Below are positions 46,323 through 59,105 of a DNA stretch of 64,000 nucleotides, one piece after another (position 1 is the first letter of the stretch; every line of letters starts with the position of its first letter). The stretch covers positions 1 through 64,000 of the forward strand of contig VXBP01001909.1 in the NCBI GenBank assembly GCA_013400115.1, written 5' to 3'. Source of the DNA: Rhinopomastus cyanomelas (taxonomy: Eukaryota; Chordata; Aves; Bucerotiformes; Rhinopomastidae). The notes under the pieces were generated by a model. The model was given only the letters and a program-made list of their open reading frames with translations, was not told the origin of the DNA and made no database searches. The translations under genes and the position numbers were made by a program.

Positions 46323-48635
46323 CAAAATATAAGTACAGGAATTAAAATTTCTGTATCATCTTTTTCAAATGCATTATGTGGCACTGAAGTTCTTAATAGT
46401 GATGAATTAACATTCTGTAGGTAACCTACCTATCACACACTTACAAATCAAAGAAAATGCAAGTTCAGGATGTAGTGATGTGACCTTCAGTGTCAGTCTT
46501 GGACTTAGGGATAGACTGTTCACCACTGGAATGCTCCCCACCCAACAGGTGATGCACCATCGTGCTCAGTCTGCACTGATGGAGATGCCAAATTTCTAGC
46601 TCCCTTTCTTTCACGTCCTGTCATGGTAAACCAGCAGCCTTTCAGCAGACATAATCCCCACATCTGGCTTACTGCAGGCTCTTTTTGAAGTGGTGTGGGT
46701 AGTCTTTCCTTCTTCTCCCATTTGTTTGAAATTAAGTGCAGGAAGGATTGTTGAGCTGTGTGCTGCAGCCAGAATCGTGCGCTTTGGGTACCAAATGATG
46801 GAAACCTTTTTGGTGGTTGGCTACACAAGTCAGCTTGTGGGCAGGTTTCTGTTCTGGGAGAAAAAAGGAAATACTGTGTAGGTCTTAAAGCTCTGACCTC
46901 TTTGGCTCAGTCATGAATGGGCTGACATTTTGTGGGCCAGGAGCTCTTCTGTGACTGAAGAGCTGCACTGAAATACCCATTCTGCTGCTTCTTGTCAACC
47001 TTACTTATTTTGATGATGCTTTAACCATGGGCCTTGTCTGTTGTTCCCCTGCTAAGTGCTTGCACACATGGTGACTGTACCTTCCCCAGTGTTGCTGGCT
47101 GGGGCTGGGCAGTGCTGACTCTTCAAAAGCAAGTCCTGGGGCAGACTGAAGGTGCTTGGAGATCAAGGTTTGTCGCTGGATGTTTCTAAAGAGACTTGTT
47201 CCTCTTCAGCTGACTATTGATGTGATCCATGCAGTTCTAGCCATATAAGCCACATTTGTTTAAATTAGAAATGTGAGGTAACTGCTCTCTGAGTTCATGA
47301 TGACCTAGAGAGGGTTGCCTCACCTACCCAGGGGTGTTACCTCATTTCTGATTCATTTACTCTAAGGAAATGGGAGAGAGAAGTATGAAAAGGATACATT
47401 CTTCTTTAGATATTTAGACATTAATGCAGCTCCAGAGAAACAGAATGTGCCTGCTGCTGTTCTGTCCCTGAACCTCTTGTTCCAAGCAAAACCACAGAGA
47501 GACTACTCAGTGGCTACTACAAGCTCATCTGACAGCATTTATTCAACTGGAATGAGCAGGGTCAGTGTCCAGGCCAGAAGATGAGTCACCTGTGTTGCAA
47601 TGTTAATGATTAAAAGAGAGACAACATTCATGATTTTCTGAGTTCTCTGCTAAAATGGTTTGAGTCCTTCCTGAACCAGTCCCCTTGAGTGGTGACAAAT
47701 CTTCTACCATTGAGTTCTCTTTTCCTGGTTTTCAGCAACCTCAGAGAACTGTGGGGTAAACTGTCAAGACAACATGGATTCAAGCATGAGTAGCATGTGA
47801 TTGAGATAAGTCTGTGTATTTTTTTCTTTCTTCCTCACCACATATTTATATAGTAACAGGACCAAGACTGCATTGATCTTGTGCTTAGATGAGATCAGTT
47901 CCTGAAGGAAGAAGAGCTAGATAAAGCTGAGCTTGACAGAGAAGTATTCTGATGGGACAAAAAGACATTCTAAGGAGTCTGCAAACCTGCTACTTCTACC
48001 TTCTACTGAAGATCTATGCAGTAGTCTGATCGACTCTATGTAGTTGTATTTGAGGTATTGATCCTCCTCTACTGCTCTTCAATTCTAGGGGTCAGTGCTA
48101 TCTGAAAACTGTAAACTCAGTAGATACGGTCCTCTTGTATGACAGTCTATGTTCTGATAAAGCTGTTGTAGGAAATGATGTTGTCCAAGTTGGTCCAAGC
48201 CTGTAGCATTAAATTCCTCAGGAAATAAGGGCTTTCACTGGCCTTCTCTTCCAGAGAAACGCGGTTTCCTTTGACCTTACTTTCTCTGCTCTGGAAATGC
48301 AGCACCTTGTGCATTTGTAAGCACTGCTCCTCCAGCAAAAAGAAACAGAACTTTTTAGAAGGCATTCTAACATGTTATTTTCCCTCCTTGAGGTTAAGTT
48401 TAAGGACAAACAGATTCTCATCCTGACAGTGGATGTATAGCATGGTACTTGTTACAGAATTTACTGGATAGCCAGAGCTAATAGATAATTTGTCTATGTA
48501 ATTGTGAAAAACAATAGCAGAGAATAAAGGTAGTATTAGATTTTAGTCCCTTAGTTTATATCTCATATAGCAGGGAAAGATCCAGTTTAGTCAGAGGAGA
48601 GTTTCATCTGCTTAAGGGGTACCACAGAAATGTAA

Positions 48636-48920
48636 GGCGTGCCACCTCGTACGTAGACCAGCGGGTGAACTCGGGATAAGAACCAGGACAGTGGCATCTG
48701 CCTGAAGCGTTCTCGGTTTGTATCAGGACTGCAGAAGTGTTTGAGAAAACATTGTCTTCTTTCTGCCAGAGGCATTTGGTCTCATCAAGTGCTTGGAAAT
48801 AAAAATCACTGGGGAGTAGCCTGGCATTTGCATTTCCTCATGCAGAGAAATGTGCGTCCGTGTGCACCCCAGAGCAGCCATCCCTCTAAGCGTCCTCGTG
48901 CAGGACCCGTCGTGTAAAAG
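48636..48920. other. CpG-enriched non-repeat patch
   Basis: About 14 CpG dinucleotides in roughly 285 bp (for example CTCGTACGTAG, AGCGTCCTCGTG, CCCGTCGTG) inside otherwise CpG-poor intron. No mobile element or coding frame is recognised here. Confidence 0.45.
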
Positions 48921-50261
48921 AAACACACTTTTCTAGTCCAAGTGTAGAAGTTCTGTACTTGGATAAAGTCATTCCTTTGCCTGGGGATTCTCCTGGATTT
49001 CATAGCCCTTGTGGATGCCCAAATATTTGTGATGCAGTAAACACTGGCTTAAGCTTAGTTTGCCAAAAGATGCAGGAGCCCAGATCCATGACTCATGATA
49101 AATCCGTGTGTTTCCACTTGCTTGCTTTCTTTCTCTTGCTGGAAACGAAATAGCTTTCCAAAGACTCAGCAAATACCAAACAGCAGCTCAGGCTGTGTGC
49201 TGAGCTCCCATCCCAGCGTCCTGCTGACTGCAGTAGATTTCTGCTGAATGCAGAATCAAGATCTGATGTTAGTACCTTGATTTGAATGTTTTACGTGGCT
49301 CCACTGTCCATTTTAAAATGTGCTCTTAAATATCTCTGCGGTTGGTTTGTCTGCCAGTGAACAGGTAGGAGACCACTGCCAGGAGAAATGACTGTGGATG
49401 ATGAAGTGGGTTCTCCCAAGGGAAAAATCAGACTTGATACTCATTTATTAGAACTTTCCCTTCTTGAATCCTCCCAGCCAAGCATATCTCTGAGCAAATA
49501 AGGTTTTTTCTTTACTTACAGTCTCAGGAAGAGGGCTAGGAGAAAGGTTTCTATTTTTACATTCATGGGAATGTGTTGGTGCAACGATGAGAGGGATCTC
49601 ATGTATCAAGAAAAATGTATTCTAAATTTATTTTTAAAAACCCCAAAATGGTAAATGCTGAGTCCCCTTTTCGGTTGCTGAAAGTTTTTGTGTTGCACAG
49701 CCTGGCTTGCCTGCTTCTGAGAAAAATCTTTGGCTGGAAATGCGTGTTCTGCACTGAAAGAGGAATATTTTTGGTCCCTTAAATCTGTTCATTTCAAGAA
49801 AAGTTCGAAAACTTTGGGATAAATTTTTGTTGTGTAAGACACTTGGTTTCTGGGTGTGATGGTGTGCAAAAAGTATGTGTCTGACACTTTTGCATAGGGA
49901 CTTACCTTGTTCTGGGCAATCTAATGCAAAAGATAGTCAGTGAATGTTGTCAGAGCTGAAACAGAGCAGAGCACCAGCCTCTATAACAATAACTTAAGAG
50001 CAAATCATTTTTCCTTGAAATTCTTATTCAATGGAATTTCTTAATACAATTTGTTAATTTAAGTTGTAACTAATTAATTATATCTGCCAACTACATTTTG
50101 ATTAAGGCTTATATAGCTTTTTGAGAGACTGCAGCAGAGGACAAGGTGCAGTGACTAAATCACAGAGATTCACTTATTGCTTGTTGGGGCATATGTTTTT
50201 TCTCCTTTACCTCTACCACCGGTAACCCAGGTCGTGTATTTTCCACATTATTTTATGTTAA

Positions 50262-50475
50262 CTGGCTGCCCAGGGAGGTTGTGGAGTCTTCTCTGGAGGT
50301 GTTTAAAACCCTCCTGGACATGCCCATGGCAGGGGAGTTGGAACTGGATGATGCTGTGGTCCCTTCTAACCCTGACTGACTCTATGACTTGGTCTAGGTG
50401 ATCCTGCTGTGGCAGGGGGATTGGACTGGATGATCTTTCGAGGTCCCTTCCATTCCCAATGTTCTGTGATTCTGC
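50262..50475 (+). mobile_element. Composite CR1 tail, sense: two CR1 3' ends joined
   Basis: The first part (50262-50388) reads CTGGCTGCCCAGGGAGGTTG ... CCATGGCAGGGGAGTTGGAA ... CTAACCCTGACTGACTCTA and ends TCTATGAC. The second part (50389-50475) starts TTGGTCTAGGTGATCCTGC and runs through GGACTGGATGATCTTTCGAG to TTCTGTGATTCTG. Two different CR1 3' termini are therefore in tandem without a spacer, joined at the same base as in the antisense copy at 5419-5576. Confidence 0.93.
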
Positions 50476-51529
50476 AAAGCTCTCAATACTTAACTGTACA
50501 GGAGTGTGCTTTGGCTTTTTGCTGTGTCCTAGAGGAACAAAAAATACTGCAACTGGAAGAAGATTTGGTACTTCTGATTTACAGTCGTGTTCGAAAGCGT
50601 ATGTGAAAGGGGCTCCCAGTGATGCTGCCCTCCAGAATTCTAACTCTTTTGAAGATAAAAGAAATGGTTACAATCCTTTCACCACTAATTTCTGCATGCT
50701 GTAAAAGTATTGCTGTGTGTCCAGGGAAAATTGCTCAAGGGAAAAAGAGTTTGAGACTTTTATTTAGCGCATGTTGTGCTGCACTTACTAGGCTGGGCAG
50801 AATGATTAATAAATTACTGGTTTAGTAACTTGGACTAAATCACTTTTGCTGTAAATGAGTTACTAAAAGGATCATGCAACAACAATAAAAGGGTTCTACA
50901 GTGAAATTAAATACTTTGAATGGTGCTTGCTGTACATCACAAGCTAATGCACCCTTTTTAGTGGAGTAAATCATCCTACTGTGGTTTGGCAGGGGGAGAC
51001 TTGGGACATGGTACAAAATTTGAACGTTGTGGTACATTAGATTTATTAAGATGAATGTTATGGTTTATAGAATTATTAAGGTGCCACAAGTGATTGTGAT
51101 GGAGAAATGCATCCCCTTTCTTTTTTGATGCAGTTTTAGAACTGGAATTGCCTTGCATACTCTTGCCCACCCTGCCATGCAGCGAGAGCAAGTCTGCAGG
51201 ATAGTGAGGTTGAACTTGTGCTCTGTGGAGCTGATCACCTGGAGGAAATGGGGCCAAGTGGAGATGCAACCAGATCCAGTTGTACCAGTATAGTTAGACC
51301 AAGCGTATTCAAGTTTGATTCACTGAAGTGCACAGCACCAGTAGTGTTTCTGTGACTCTCAAAGAACCAAGGTAGATGCTGAGGAAGCAGCAATTAGGTG
51401 ACTCCATGACAAGGCTGTACTGTCTTATAACTGGAGCATCAGACTGGTTTTAAAGAGTCTTTTGATCTTTATTTAGTTTCCCTCCCTTAAATAAAGTGTA
51501 AAGTTTATGAGGACGTGGGTCTAGTGTTT

Positions 51530-52620
51530 CAAGTGCCTGATCTGGAACGGTTTTTCTCCCGTGATTTCAAGGCAGCACAAGCAGAGGCATTCTGACGTTT
51601 AATTTCCTGACTTGGTTTGTGTCCTTTGTGTCGATCACGTTTCCCCTGAGCTTTCAGCAATCTCAGCTGAAGTTCCTTTGTTTGTACAGAATACTTAACA
51701 TTTGTCACACTGAGGGGTTTGTGTGTACACGCTTGTTGTTGAGGGGTTTCTCTTTTTTTGAGCACATTTTTGTCCATGGCAAGCGGATTTAGTCGTGAAC
51801 TGTGCTTTTGTGATACTTTGAGCTAGGAAGCAGGGTTCGTACAGTTTACTCCTGTGTTCAGCAGTTCCGGCAGCGAAACCAAACAGCCGTATCTGTTTAG
51901 ACTGCCTCCATTCTGCAGAGCCTTTGTAGCCCTGCCAGCGCTCTCCACATCACTGAGCCTCCCTGTGAAAACCAGAGACCACTTCACTTTGTTCACGGCA
52001 CTGAAAGCTGCTCGCAGTGTGGGATTTAGGGAGTGAAATTCTTTCAAGAATGAATTACTCGCCACCAGTTAGTCATCAGAGGAGGAAATCAAAGGGATTA
52101 TTTGTTTTGACTGGGGCCTCATTTGTTTTTGCCAGTATTTTGCTCAGTCTGAAAATTTGAAAAAGCCCCTTAATTAAGTATGATATTTTTGTAAGCAAAA
52201 CACAGGCAGAAGGATCCAGTTTAGCTTTCGCTGTGTCTTCCACGCAGGCACTTTGTTATCTGAACCCACTGATTTCTTTCTGTTGTGTGTTAAAATGGAC
52301 AACAATTGCGCTTTAAAAATGGGGTGAGAGTACGGCGGGTTGTGTAACGCAGGGCGTAAGCAGAGATTGTACCTATATGTAAAAACGTGGTCATGGGAAC
52401 TGCTCTGCTTCTGTAAATTGTTTATAAAGAGCTGAAAACAAAGTGACAGGAATGCAGATGCCATGATGTGAAGTGCGCAGAGCAGAATGACACCAGGGAA
52501 GAACCCCTCCTTTTGTTTTTCCGTTTTCTGAACGTTTGAAAGGGGCTCTGACGGAACAGATCTTCAGGCTCCTGAACTGTTTGGCAAATATCCTTACAAA
52601 CAGCCACCGAGGAAACTCCT
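51530..52620. other. CpG-enriched non-repeat region
   Basis: Scattered but repeated CpG-bearing words (GTCGATCACGTTTCC, CCGGCAGCGAAACC, GTACGGCGGGTTGTGTAACG, CGTTTTCTGAACG) across about 1.1 kb with no CR1 homology. There is no recognisable exon. It is a candidate conserved or hypomethylated element, not proven. Confidence 0.4.
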
Positions 52621-52784
52621 TCCCATCAGGCTGTGCTTGTAAAACTGGTTAGGAGATTCAAGGGAAGAGATAGAAATGAAGTGCTTCTTCCAGTGTTGTC
52701 CAAGTATGTTAAAACTGTGCTGAAGTAAGCAACTTGAATTGCTGAGGATTCTCACTGCTGAGCTACACACTCATTCAGCAAGAC

Positions 52785-52822
52785 TTTGAATGCAAAGTTA
52801 AGATTTGAATACAAAGTTAAGA
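52785..52822. repeat. 19-bp direct tandem duplication
   Basis: TTTGAATGCAAAGTTAAGA (52785-52803) followed at once by the same unit with a single G-to-A change (52804-52822). Confidence 0.93.
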
Positions 52823-53224
52823 AAGGTTCATTCTCACTAGATAAATCATCTGTATAATGGCAAGTGAAATTTATGAGAAGCTGCCACTCTACAACCTTTG
52901 GTAAAGAGACTTCAGGAAGTAAGACAGGTAGGTGTATTTATCATCTTGTGATTAATACTGCATCAGCTGCGTCTGCAGTGAACTCGCAAGGCACTACGCC
53001 TAATCAATATTAATGAAGAGCATTTTGACACCACTCACTTAAACTGCAGTGTTTAGAGCTGGGAAAACATTAATACCCTGCGCCTGGCAGGATTCAAAAT
53101 AGGCTTAAACACTTAACATAGCTGTATTAGAGGGAATAAAATGTTCTTGCAAAGACATTTGGAACTTTGATCTTTACCCAAAAGCAGGGCTGAAGGGAGG
53201 GCATGGGGAAAATTTTGAGAAGTG

Positions 53225-53768
53225 TGTGACCAGCAGGACAAGGGAGGTTCTCCTCTCCCTCTACTTTGTACATATCTGGAGTACTAGGTTCAGTTGTAGG
53301 TTTCCCAATTCAACAGAGACAGGCAACTACTGGAGAGAGTCCACCAAAGATGACTTTAGGGGATAGGAGCATCTCTGTTAAAAGGAAAGCTGAGAGACTT
53401 GGATCTGTGTAGCCTGGAGAAGAGAAAGCCAAGAGGGAATCTTATAAGTGCTTATAAATGTTTAAAGGGTGGGTTCAAGAGAATGGGGCAGGACTCTTCT
53501 CAGTGGTGTCCAACAATAGGACAAGGGGCAGTGGACACAAACTGGAACATGGAAAGTTCCATTTGACCACAAGGAAAAAACTTCCTGGCTTCGAGCATTA
53601 AGGAGCACTGGAACAGGCTTCCCAGAGAGGCTGTGGGGTTGCTCTTTTCTGGAGACTTTCAAAACCCATTTCTGTGTGTTCCTGTGAAACACAGTCAGAG
53701 CAATCCTGCTTTAGTGATGGGGTGGACTAGAGTTCCCCCCAACCCCTACCATTCTGTGATTGTGTGAA
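53225..53768 (+). mobile_element. CR1 LINE 3' part, sense, diverged
   Basis: The sense landmarks are CAGCAGGACAAGGGAGGTTC, TCTGGAGTACTAGGTTCAG, CTACTGGAGAGAGTCCACC, TAGCCTGGAGAAGAGAAAGC, CTTATAAATGTTTAAAGGGTG, GACAAGGGGCAGTGGACAC, GAGCACTGGAACAGGCTTCC and CATTCTGTGATTGTGTGAA at the 3' end. Many stops and indels break ORF2, so it is older than the copy at 45852. Confidence 0.92.
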
Positions 53769-54124
53769 TCTAGAGAGATGTAACTGTATCTATGTGAAAT
53801 TATTGCATTCATGCCTTCAGAATTCTCTTTTGGAAATTCAATTGACAATTCGTATTTTCTGTTTCTTTTTGTTCTATTTTACTTGTTTTGATTTGCTTGT
53901 GCAAATCATGAATGTTGGTGGTGACAAAACCTGGAGTGTTGTATTGTTTCCTATTCTACACCAGCCGTTGTTGTGTCACAGCACTGTCTGCCTGCTTTCC
54001 ATCATCTTCCTTGCATTTTCATTTCAGGTCACTGTAAATAAGAACTTGTGCCAAGGACAGGTGGTCCAAAGCCGAGTAGTTGCTCTAGGGTGATGAATCA
54101 AACTTGTTTAGTGCTTTTGCTTTC

Positions 54125-54302
54125 AGAGAATCACAGAACATTAAGGATTGGAAGGGACCTCAAAAGAACATCTAGTCCAATGCCCCTGCCAGAGCAAGAC
54201 CACCTAGACCAGGTTGCTCAGGAACACATCCAAGCAGGTTTTAAACGTCTCCAGGGAAGGAGACTCTACAATCCACCATGGGCCGCCCATTCCAGTCTCC
54301 AT
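54125..54302 (-). mobile_element. CR1 LINE 3' end, antisense
   Basis: The plus strand reads GAATCACAGAACATTAAGG, ATTGGAAGGGACCTCAAAAG, GCAAGACCACCTAGACCAGG, CAGGGAAGGAGACTCTACAA and GCCGCCCATTCCAGTCTCC. It is 5'-truncated at about 54302. It is the 2841/61208 subfamily. Confidence 0.92.
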
Positions 54303-55451
54303 ACTGCTGAACACTGCGCTGGTAGAAGGGTGGAATTTCAGAGGCATTGAAACCTCTGGGGTCAGGAATCCAAACCTTGCAACCCAGATGCAGCTAACCA
54401 TCTGCAGTTAACCTCTGTGGCAATGTTTGGTGCCTGTTAAACTTACGATCCAATAATAAGAAATGAGACTGAGGAGCGTTCTCATCTGGAACAGATAATA
54501 TGATTACCCTCCTAATTTTGCTATAGTCAGATACATGTAGTTGTGTCCATAATATCCCAAGTTTTCAGGACACTTAAACAGAATAAGAGGGTAGTTACTC
54601 TCCCAAAGATTTTACAGCTGAAACTAGGGATGAGAGTTAAGTGGATGACACACAGGGAGCAATTAAAACACTGCTTTGTAAAAACTTTGGAAATACAGAT
54701 TTTGAAATAAAAGTTTCAGGAGTACAGAGCAAGCACAGAAAACTGTTTGACAGAAGTGGGGAAAGCTGAGGGATTAAATTCACTAAGAGGATTTTGAGGC
54801 ATGGGGAGTGACATGGTTGGGCAGTAGAAAGAGAAATCCTTTTACTCTGTTATGTTTAAGTGAGGAATTAGAAATGTCAGAGAAAAGGAGGTTACAAAGG
54901 GCAGGTAACAAAAAAGGATGGCTAGAGGTGTGAATCATACTTTGTGAACAAGGAATTAAGCCATGAATGGCTTCAAATGATAGTGAGAAAAAAAGGAGAC
55001 CAAGTCTTTTTTATCCTGATAAAGAGAGAGATGAGAAATGGCAGATAATACATTTGAGAGTCTCTAACTGTTCAGCTCTTCAGAAACCAAAGCATTTTCT
55101 GCAGGCTCATGGAGGTCCTAGAGGTGTTTGCCAGTTGACCGTCTCATGCTCTCACAAACTCTCGTCTTCAGAGATTCTGTTCTTGACATTTGCATCTAGA
55201 CTAATTCTCTGAAGGCAGTGTTTTGTCAGACCTTTTTGTGACTGTTTTCAAGAGCAGGTAATTCCCATTAGTCACCTTTTGCCAGGCTAATTCTGAAATA
55301 GAATTTCCTAGAGCTGCCATGCCACTGCATAAAGAAGTTGGGACCATCTGTTGCAAATCTGACACCTTAGATGAGACTTCTTCTGGAAGCCCATCTTTAG
55401 CTTTCAATTTTCAGTCCTATGAAGGAATAGCATTGCTGGCTTTAAAGGAAT

Positions 55452-55583
55452 TCAGTGGTGGTTGTGGAGTCTCCTTCACTGGAGATATTCAAAACCCGCC
55501 AGGATGGGTTCCTGTGTGACTTGGTTTAGGTGACCCTGCTGATGCGGGCGGATTGGACTAGATGATCTTTCGAGGTCCCTGAG
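55452..55583 (+). mobile_element. CR1 LINE 3' end, sense, lacking its terminus
   Basis: The sense strand reads GTTGTGGAGTCTCCTTCACT, CCTGTGTGACTTGGTTTAGG and GATTGGACTAGATGATCTTTC, and it stops at GAGGTCCCT. The last 30 or so bases with the terminal repeat are absent, so a deletion removed the 3' end after insertion. Confidence 0.9.
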
Positions 55584-58019
55584 AAGTGACAGGGAGGACA
55601 ATTACGTGTTACATAACGATGTATGTATGTAGAATAATTACAGATTTTGGAAGTGAGTGGGTTGGTGGAGTGGAGGACAAAATGTCTGCACATGATGCAA
55701 ATACTTGCTTGAGATAAACTAAGCAGGGAATGTTTGGATAGAATATTGTGAATAGCTTCATGAGAGAGGTGTCTACAGATCGCTTGACCGCCTGAGTTTC
55801 CTTGGTTTGTCTTTGAAGTGTTTCAAATGCTACAAAATACTGACAAGGAGAACAGTTTGCTCTCGTTTTAGACTGTTTTTGTTAGCCCCACCATGTTACT
55901 AAACAAACTTTAAAAAAACCAAAACAAATTCCAAAGTATGAATTCATAACCTTTACTCAGCTGTCCTCTTGCTGGAGGGGCCTTGGGATGTGCCCAGTCC
56001 AAGGAGGAGGAAGGGCTGTGGGATTGTGGGTTGTCATATCCAAATCTTCAGGCTTTCAACTGGGAACTAGTGCTTGCACTCGAAGCTGAGGTTTTTTTTT
56101 TCTTTTCCTTTCCTCCAGTGGTTTTGGTTATCTCCACTCAGTGAACATGATGGAAGCATGTCAGGACTAGTGAGGGAAGATTTCATTTATTTCATGTGGG
56201 ATTGTTTCTGTGACCTGGAAAGTTCAGGAGAAAAGCTCAAAGGAGAAACAAAGGAGTTTCTAAAATATCTGCAGATGCAGCCTGCAAAGAAGTGATGATT
56301 TTCATTTGATAACTGCCTGTCTGTGCAGCAGATAGTGAATGAGCCCAAGGCAGCAGTGACAGAAATTACACAGCTGTTGGGAGAAGACTCCCGTTGCACT
56401 TTTCTTTATAAGACACTTCTGGAACTGGCTGAACTTCCGCTGGCCTTGCACTTGCAGCCTTGCACATCTTTGATGCTGCTTTGGTATTCACAGTGTGTAC
56501 CTAGTGTGTTTTCCTCTTGCTCATCCAATCCTTTGATCTCTTGTGTTTTGATGAAAATTGAAACTGGCCTGGATACTTCTCAGCAGCTCTCTGGAGATGA
56601 TGTCCTTCACCTGAGGAAATAATCCATCTTCTCCCAATGCACATTTCCATGTCCTCTTTTTAGGGCTTCTTTAGATGCTTCATGGTGGTGTAAAACCTGA
56701 CTCTCAAGGCAAGGTACCCTGTGTTTCGGAGCAGTGTGACCAGTGACTTCTCCAAGCTGGACTCATTTTACTGACTTCTGTGAAAGCTAGAACAAAATTA
56801 TTTTAAAGACAGTTTGCCCAACGTGGGGATAAATTAGGGTCTAGCTCTATTTACATCAGAGTGTCTCATGGAAAAGAGAGATGAATTGACTGTCTGCTGT
56901 CTAAGGCATGTTACGTCAGGAGGATGCTGGAAATGTGAGGACTTTGTTGGACATCAGTCCTAACTGCTGGCTACTTACACGGAAAGATAATGCATGGAAT
57001 GTGTTATATAAACCAAAAGAAATAATAAATACTGTAAACAGTGCTTGGTTCAGATGGATGAAGCCAGACTCATCAAAACTGTGTGTAAACTCTGTTAGCT
57101 GTAAGTGTTTGGACAAGAAGCAAAAGCTGTTTCTTGGCTGCCGTAGACAAGGCTTATATCCAGCTTCAAAGGCTTTACCACACGGTCAGAATTTCCTTAG
57201 GCTTTCCTTCCATAAAAGCCATGAGAAAGAAGCTGAGCGCTCCTCTGCCTTCCCCCGCTGAAGATACGGATGTTATTAGTTGCACTGGCATCCCAAATGC
57301 ATTGTTCACTAGTTGCCTTATACACCCTCTTTCATCAGAATTAAGGGGCTACTACCCTCAGCTGCAGTAGTCCAGATAAAAATATTTTAGGCTATTGTAC
57401 ATATCTTTCTTAAATGTTAATGTTGCACTCTGTTAGCACTGTCCCCTGCTTCCTTTGTGCTTTTATTTGTTTAGTTTTAACAAAAATCTGTCAGAATGTT
57501 TTGGTGTAGGAAACCAGTTGCTGTCCATCCCTCACAGCATTTAGGTGTGTGGCCAGTTGTTCCAAATACTGCTTGAGGGGCATCCTTCCAGCAAGCACTG
57601 GGAGAGGAGAAACTTTAGCCCAAACCACCAGCATACACAATGGCTTCTTTGTGCCTGTGGCTAACATGTTCCAACTGAAAAAACCCTAACTAGTACTTTC
57701 ATTTATAAGAGATGTGCTGCCAAAGCCTTCAACAGTGAAAACTGTTTGGTGTCTTTTTCAGTAAATATATACAAACAATGGGGAAAAAAATGCAACCTAA
57801 TTAGTAAACTGTGATCCTTGCAGAAAAAAAGCATCGGGCTATGTTCCTGCTTGGCTCCCCTGCTTCCAGTTGTTCTCTGTAGAGACTCACGCTTCTCTGG
57901 CACATCTTGCTGTCTGTCAAGGGTAGGCATTGTCATTGGGGAGAAAAGAAAACTTTGGCTGGATATGCAGGGAACAGCTTTCTTGGGATCCAGCTCCATA
58001 CTGCACCCAGTCCAGTAAT

Positions 58020-59105
58020 TGTCCCCTGCGGGTGTGGAGCACACATCTTCTGCATTGCCTAAAATCAGCGTGAGCGATGCAAGCGGGGCTCTCTAATCAG
58101 CAGGTGATTTCCCACTGCGGTAGAGAGACGGAGGGAACACACAGGGATGCTGGACGCTTCACTAAACACCATGGAAATTATTCAGATGTTGTGTTGCGTT
58201 CTGGAAAACTTCATCAAATAAAAAGTTCTTGCTTGCAGATCCATTTTGAGACAAAATAAGTAATTAAAAGTACATTAAAATCTCAGAATACAGCCCAGAC
58301 CCTGCAGTTCATGTGGAAGGGAGAAATGGGGGTAATGTATTTTAGCTCACACAGCAATTTCTTTGAATGTCTCTGAAATTGTGTGTGGCACATTAAGAAC
58401 ATTTTTGTTCAAAAAAAATCTTCCTAATTCGATAGTAAAATAGTTAAAGACTTAGTAATTTCCCTTCAATTGAAAGCCTTGGAAAAGCACTTTTCATGCT
58501 GTGGCTGATTGGAATGAGGAAAATGCCTTCCAAAATGTATCTTAGTTTTCTGGAATCAAGAGAGATGATTTAATATCCAGCAAATTGTGGGCTTAAGAAA
58601 AATGGTGTGCGAGGTCCTGGGTAGAGGGAGAAGGCAAAACCAAAATAAACCCCTCCAAAACAACAACAAAAACCTCTGCAAAAACAAAATGCAGAAGCGT
58701 CGAGGGCAGATGCTTTGTTTGACTTCAGTGCATTGTTGTTACTGGCCTAAGTGACCTCACCACCAGTATTTCCCCTCCAGTCTAAGGAAATGCACCTCCG
58801 GTTTGGGCATTTTTCTGCATTCCACAGCGTTACTTCAGAAAAGGAGTTTGCCACAAATGTCAGCGCTAAGCGGACTTTAATCTTGCGGCACTCCATCGTG
58901 TTTTGAGCGAGCGTGCACTTCCACGTATTGAAAAACATGTGCATCGTATTTGAAATATAAACTGTTGTGGATTCAAGTCTTTGATGGTCTGAGATTAGAT
59001 TCTAAAAGCTAAAAATTTAATAATGTGTGGAACATTTAAGGGCACTCGAGACGTCGCGTATTCTGGTTAGGATACGTACGCACATCGTATCTGAAGTCGC
59101 ATGGC
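58020..59105. other. CpG-enriched non-repeat region
   Basis: CpG clusters at 58060-58200 (AGCGTGAGCGATGCAAGCGG) and, more strongly, at 58860-59102 (AGCGCTAAGCGG, GAGCGAGCGTG, CTCGAGACGTCGCG, ATACGTACGCACATCG). The second cluster has about 16 CpG in 245 bp. No CR1 homology or coding frame is recognised. Confidence 0.45.
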
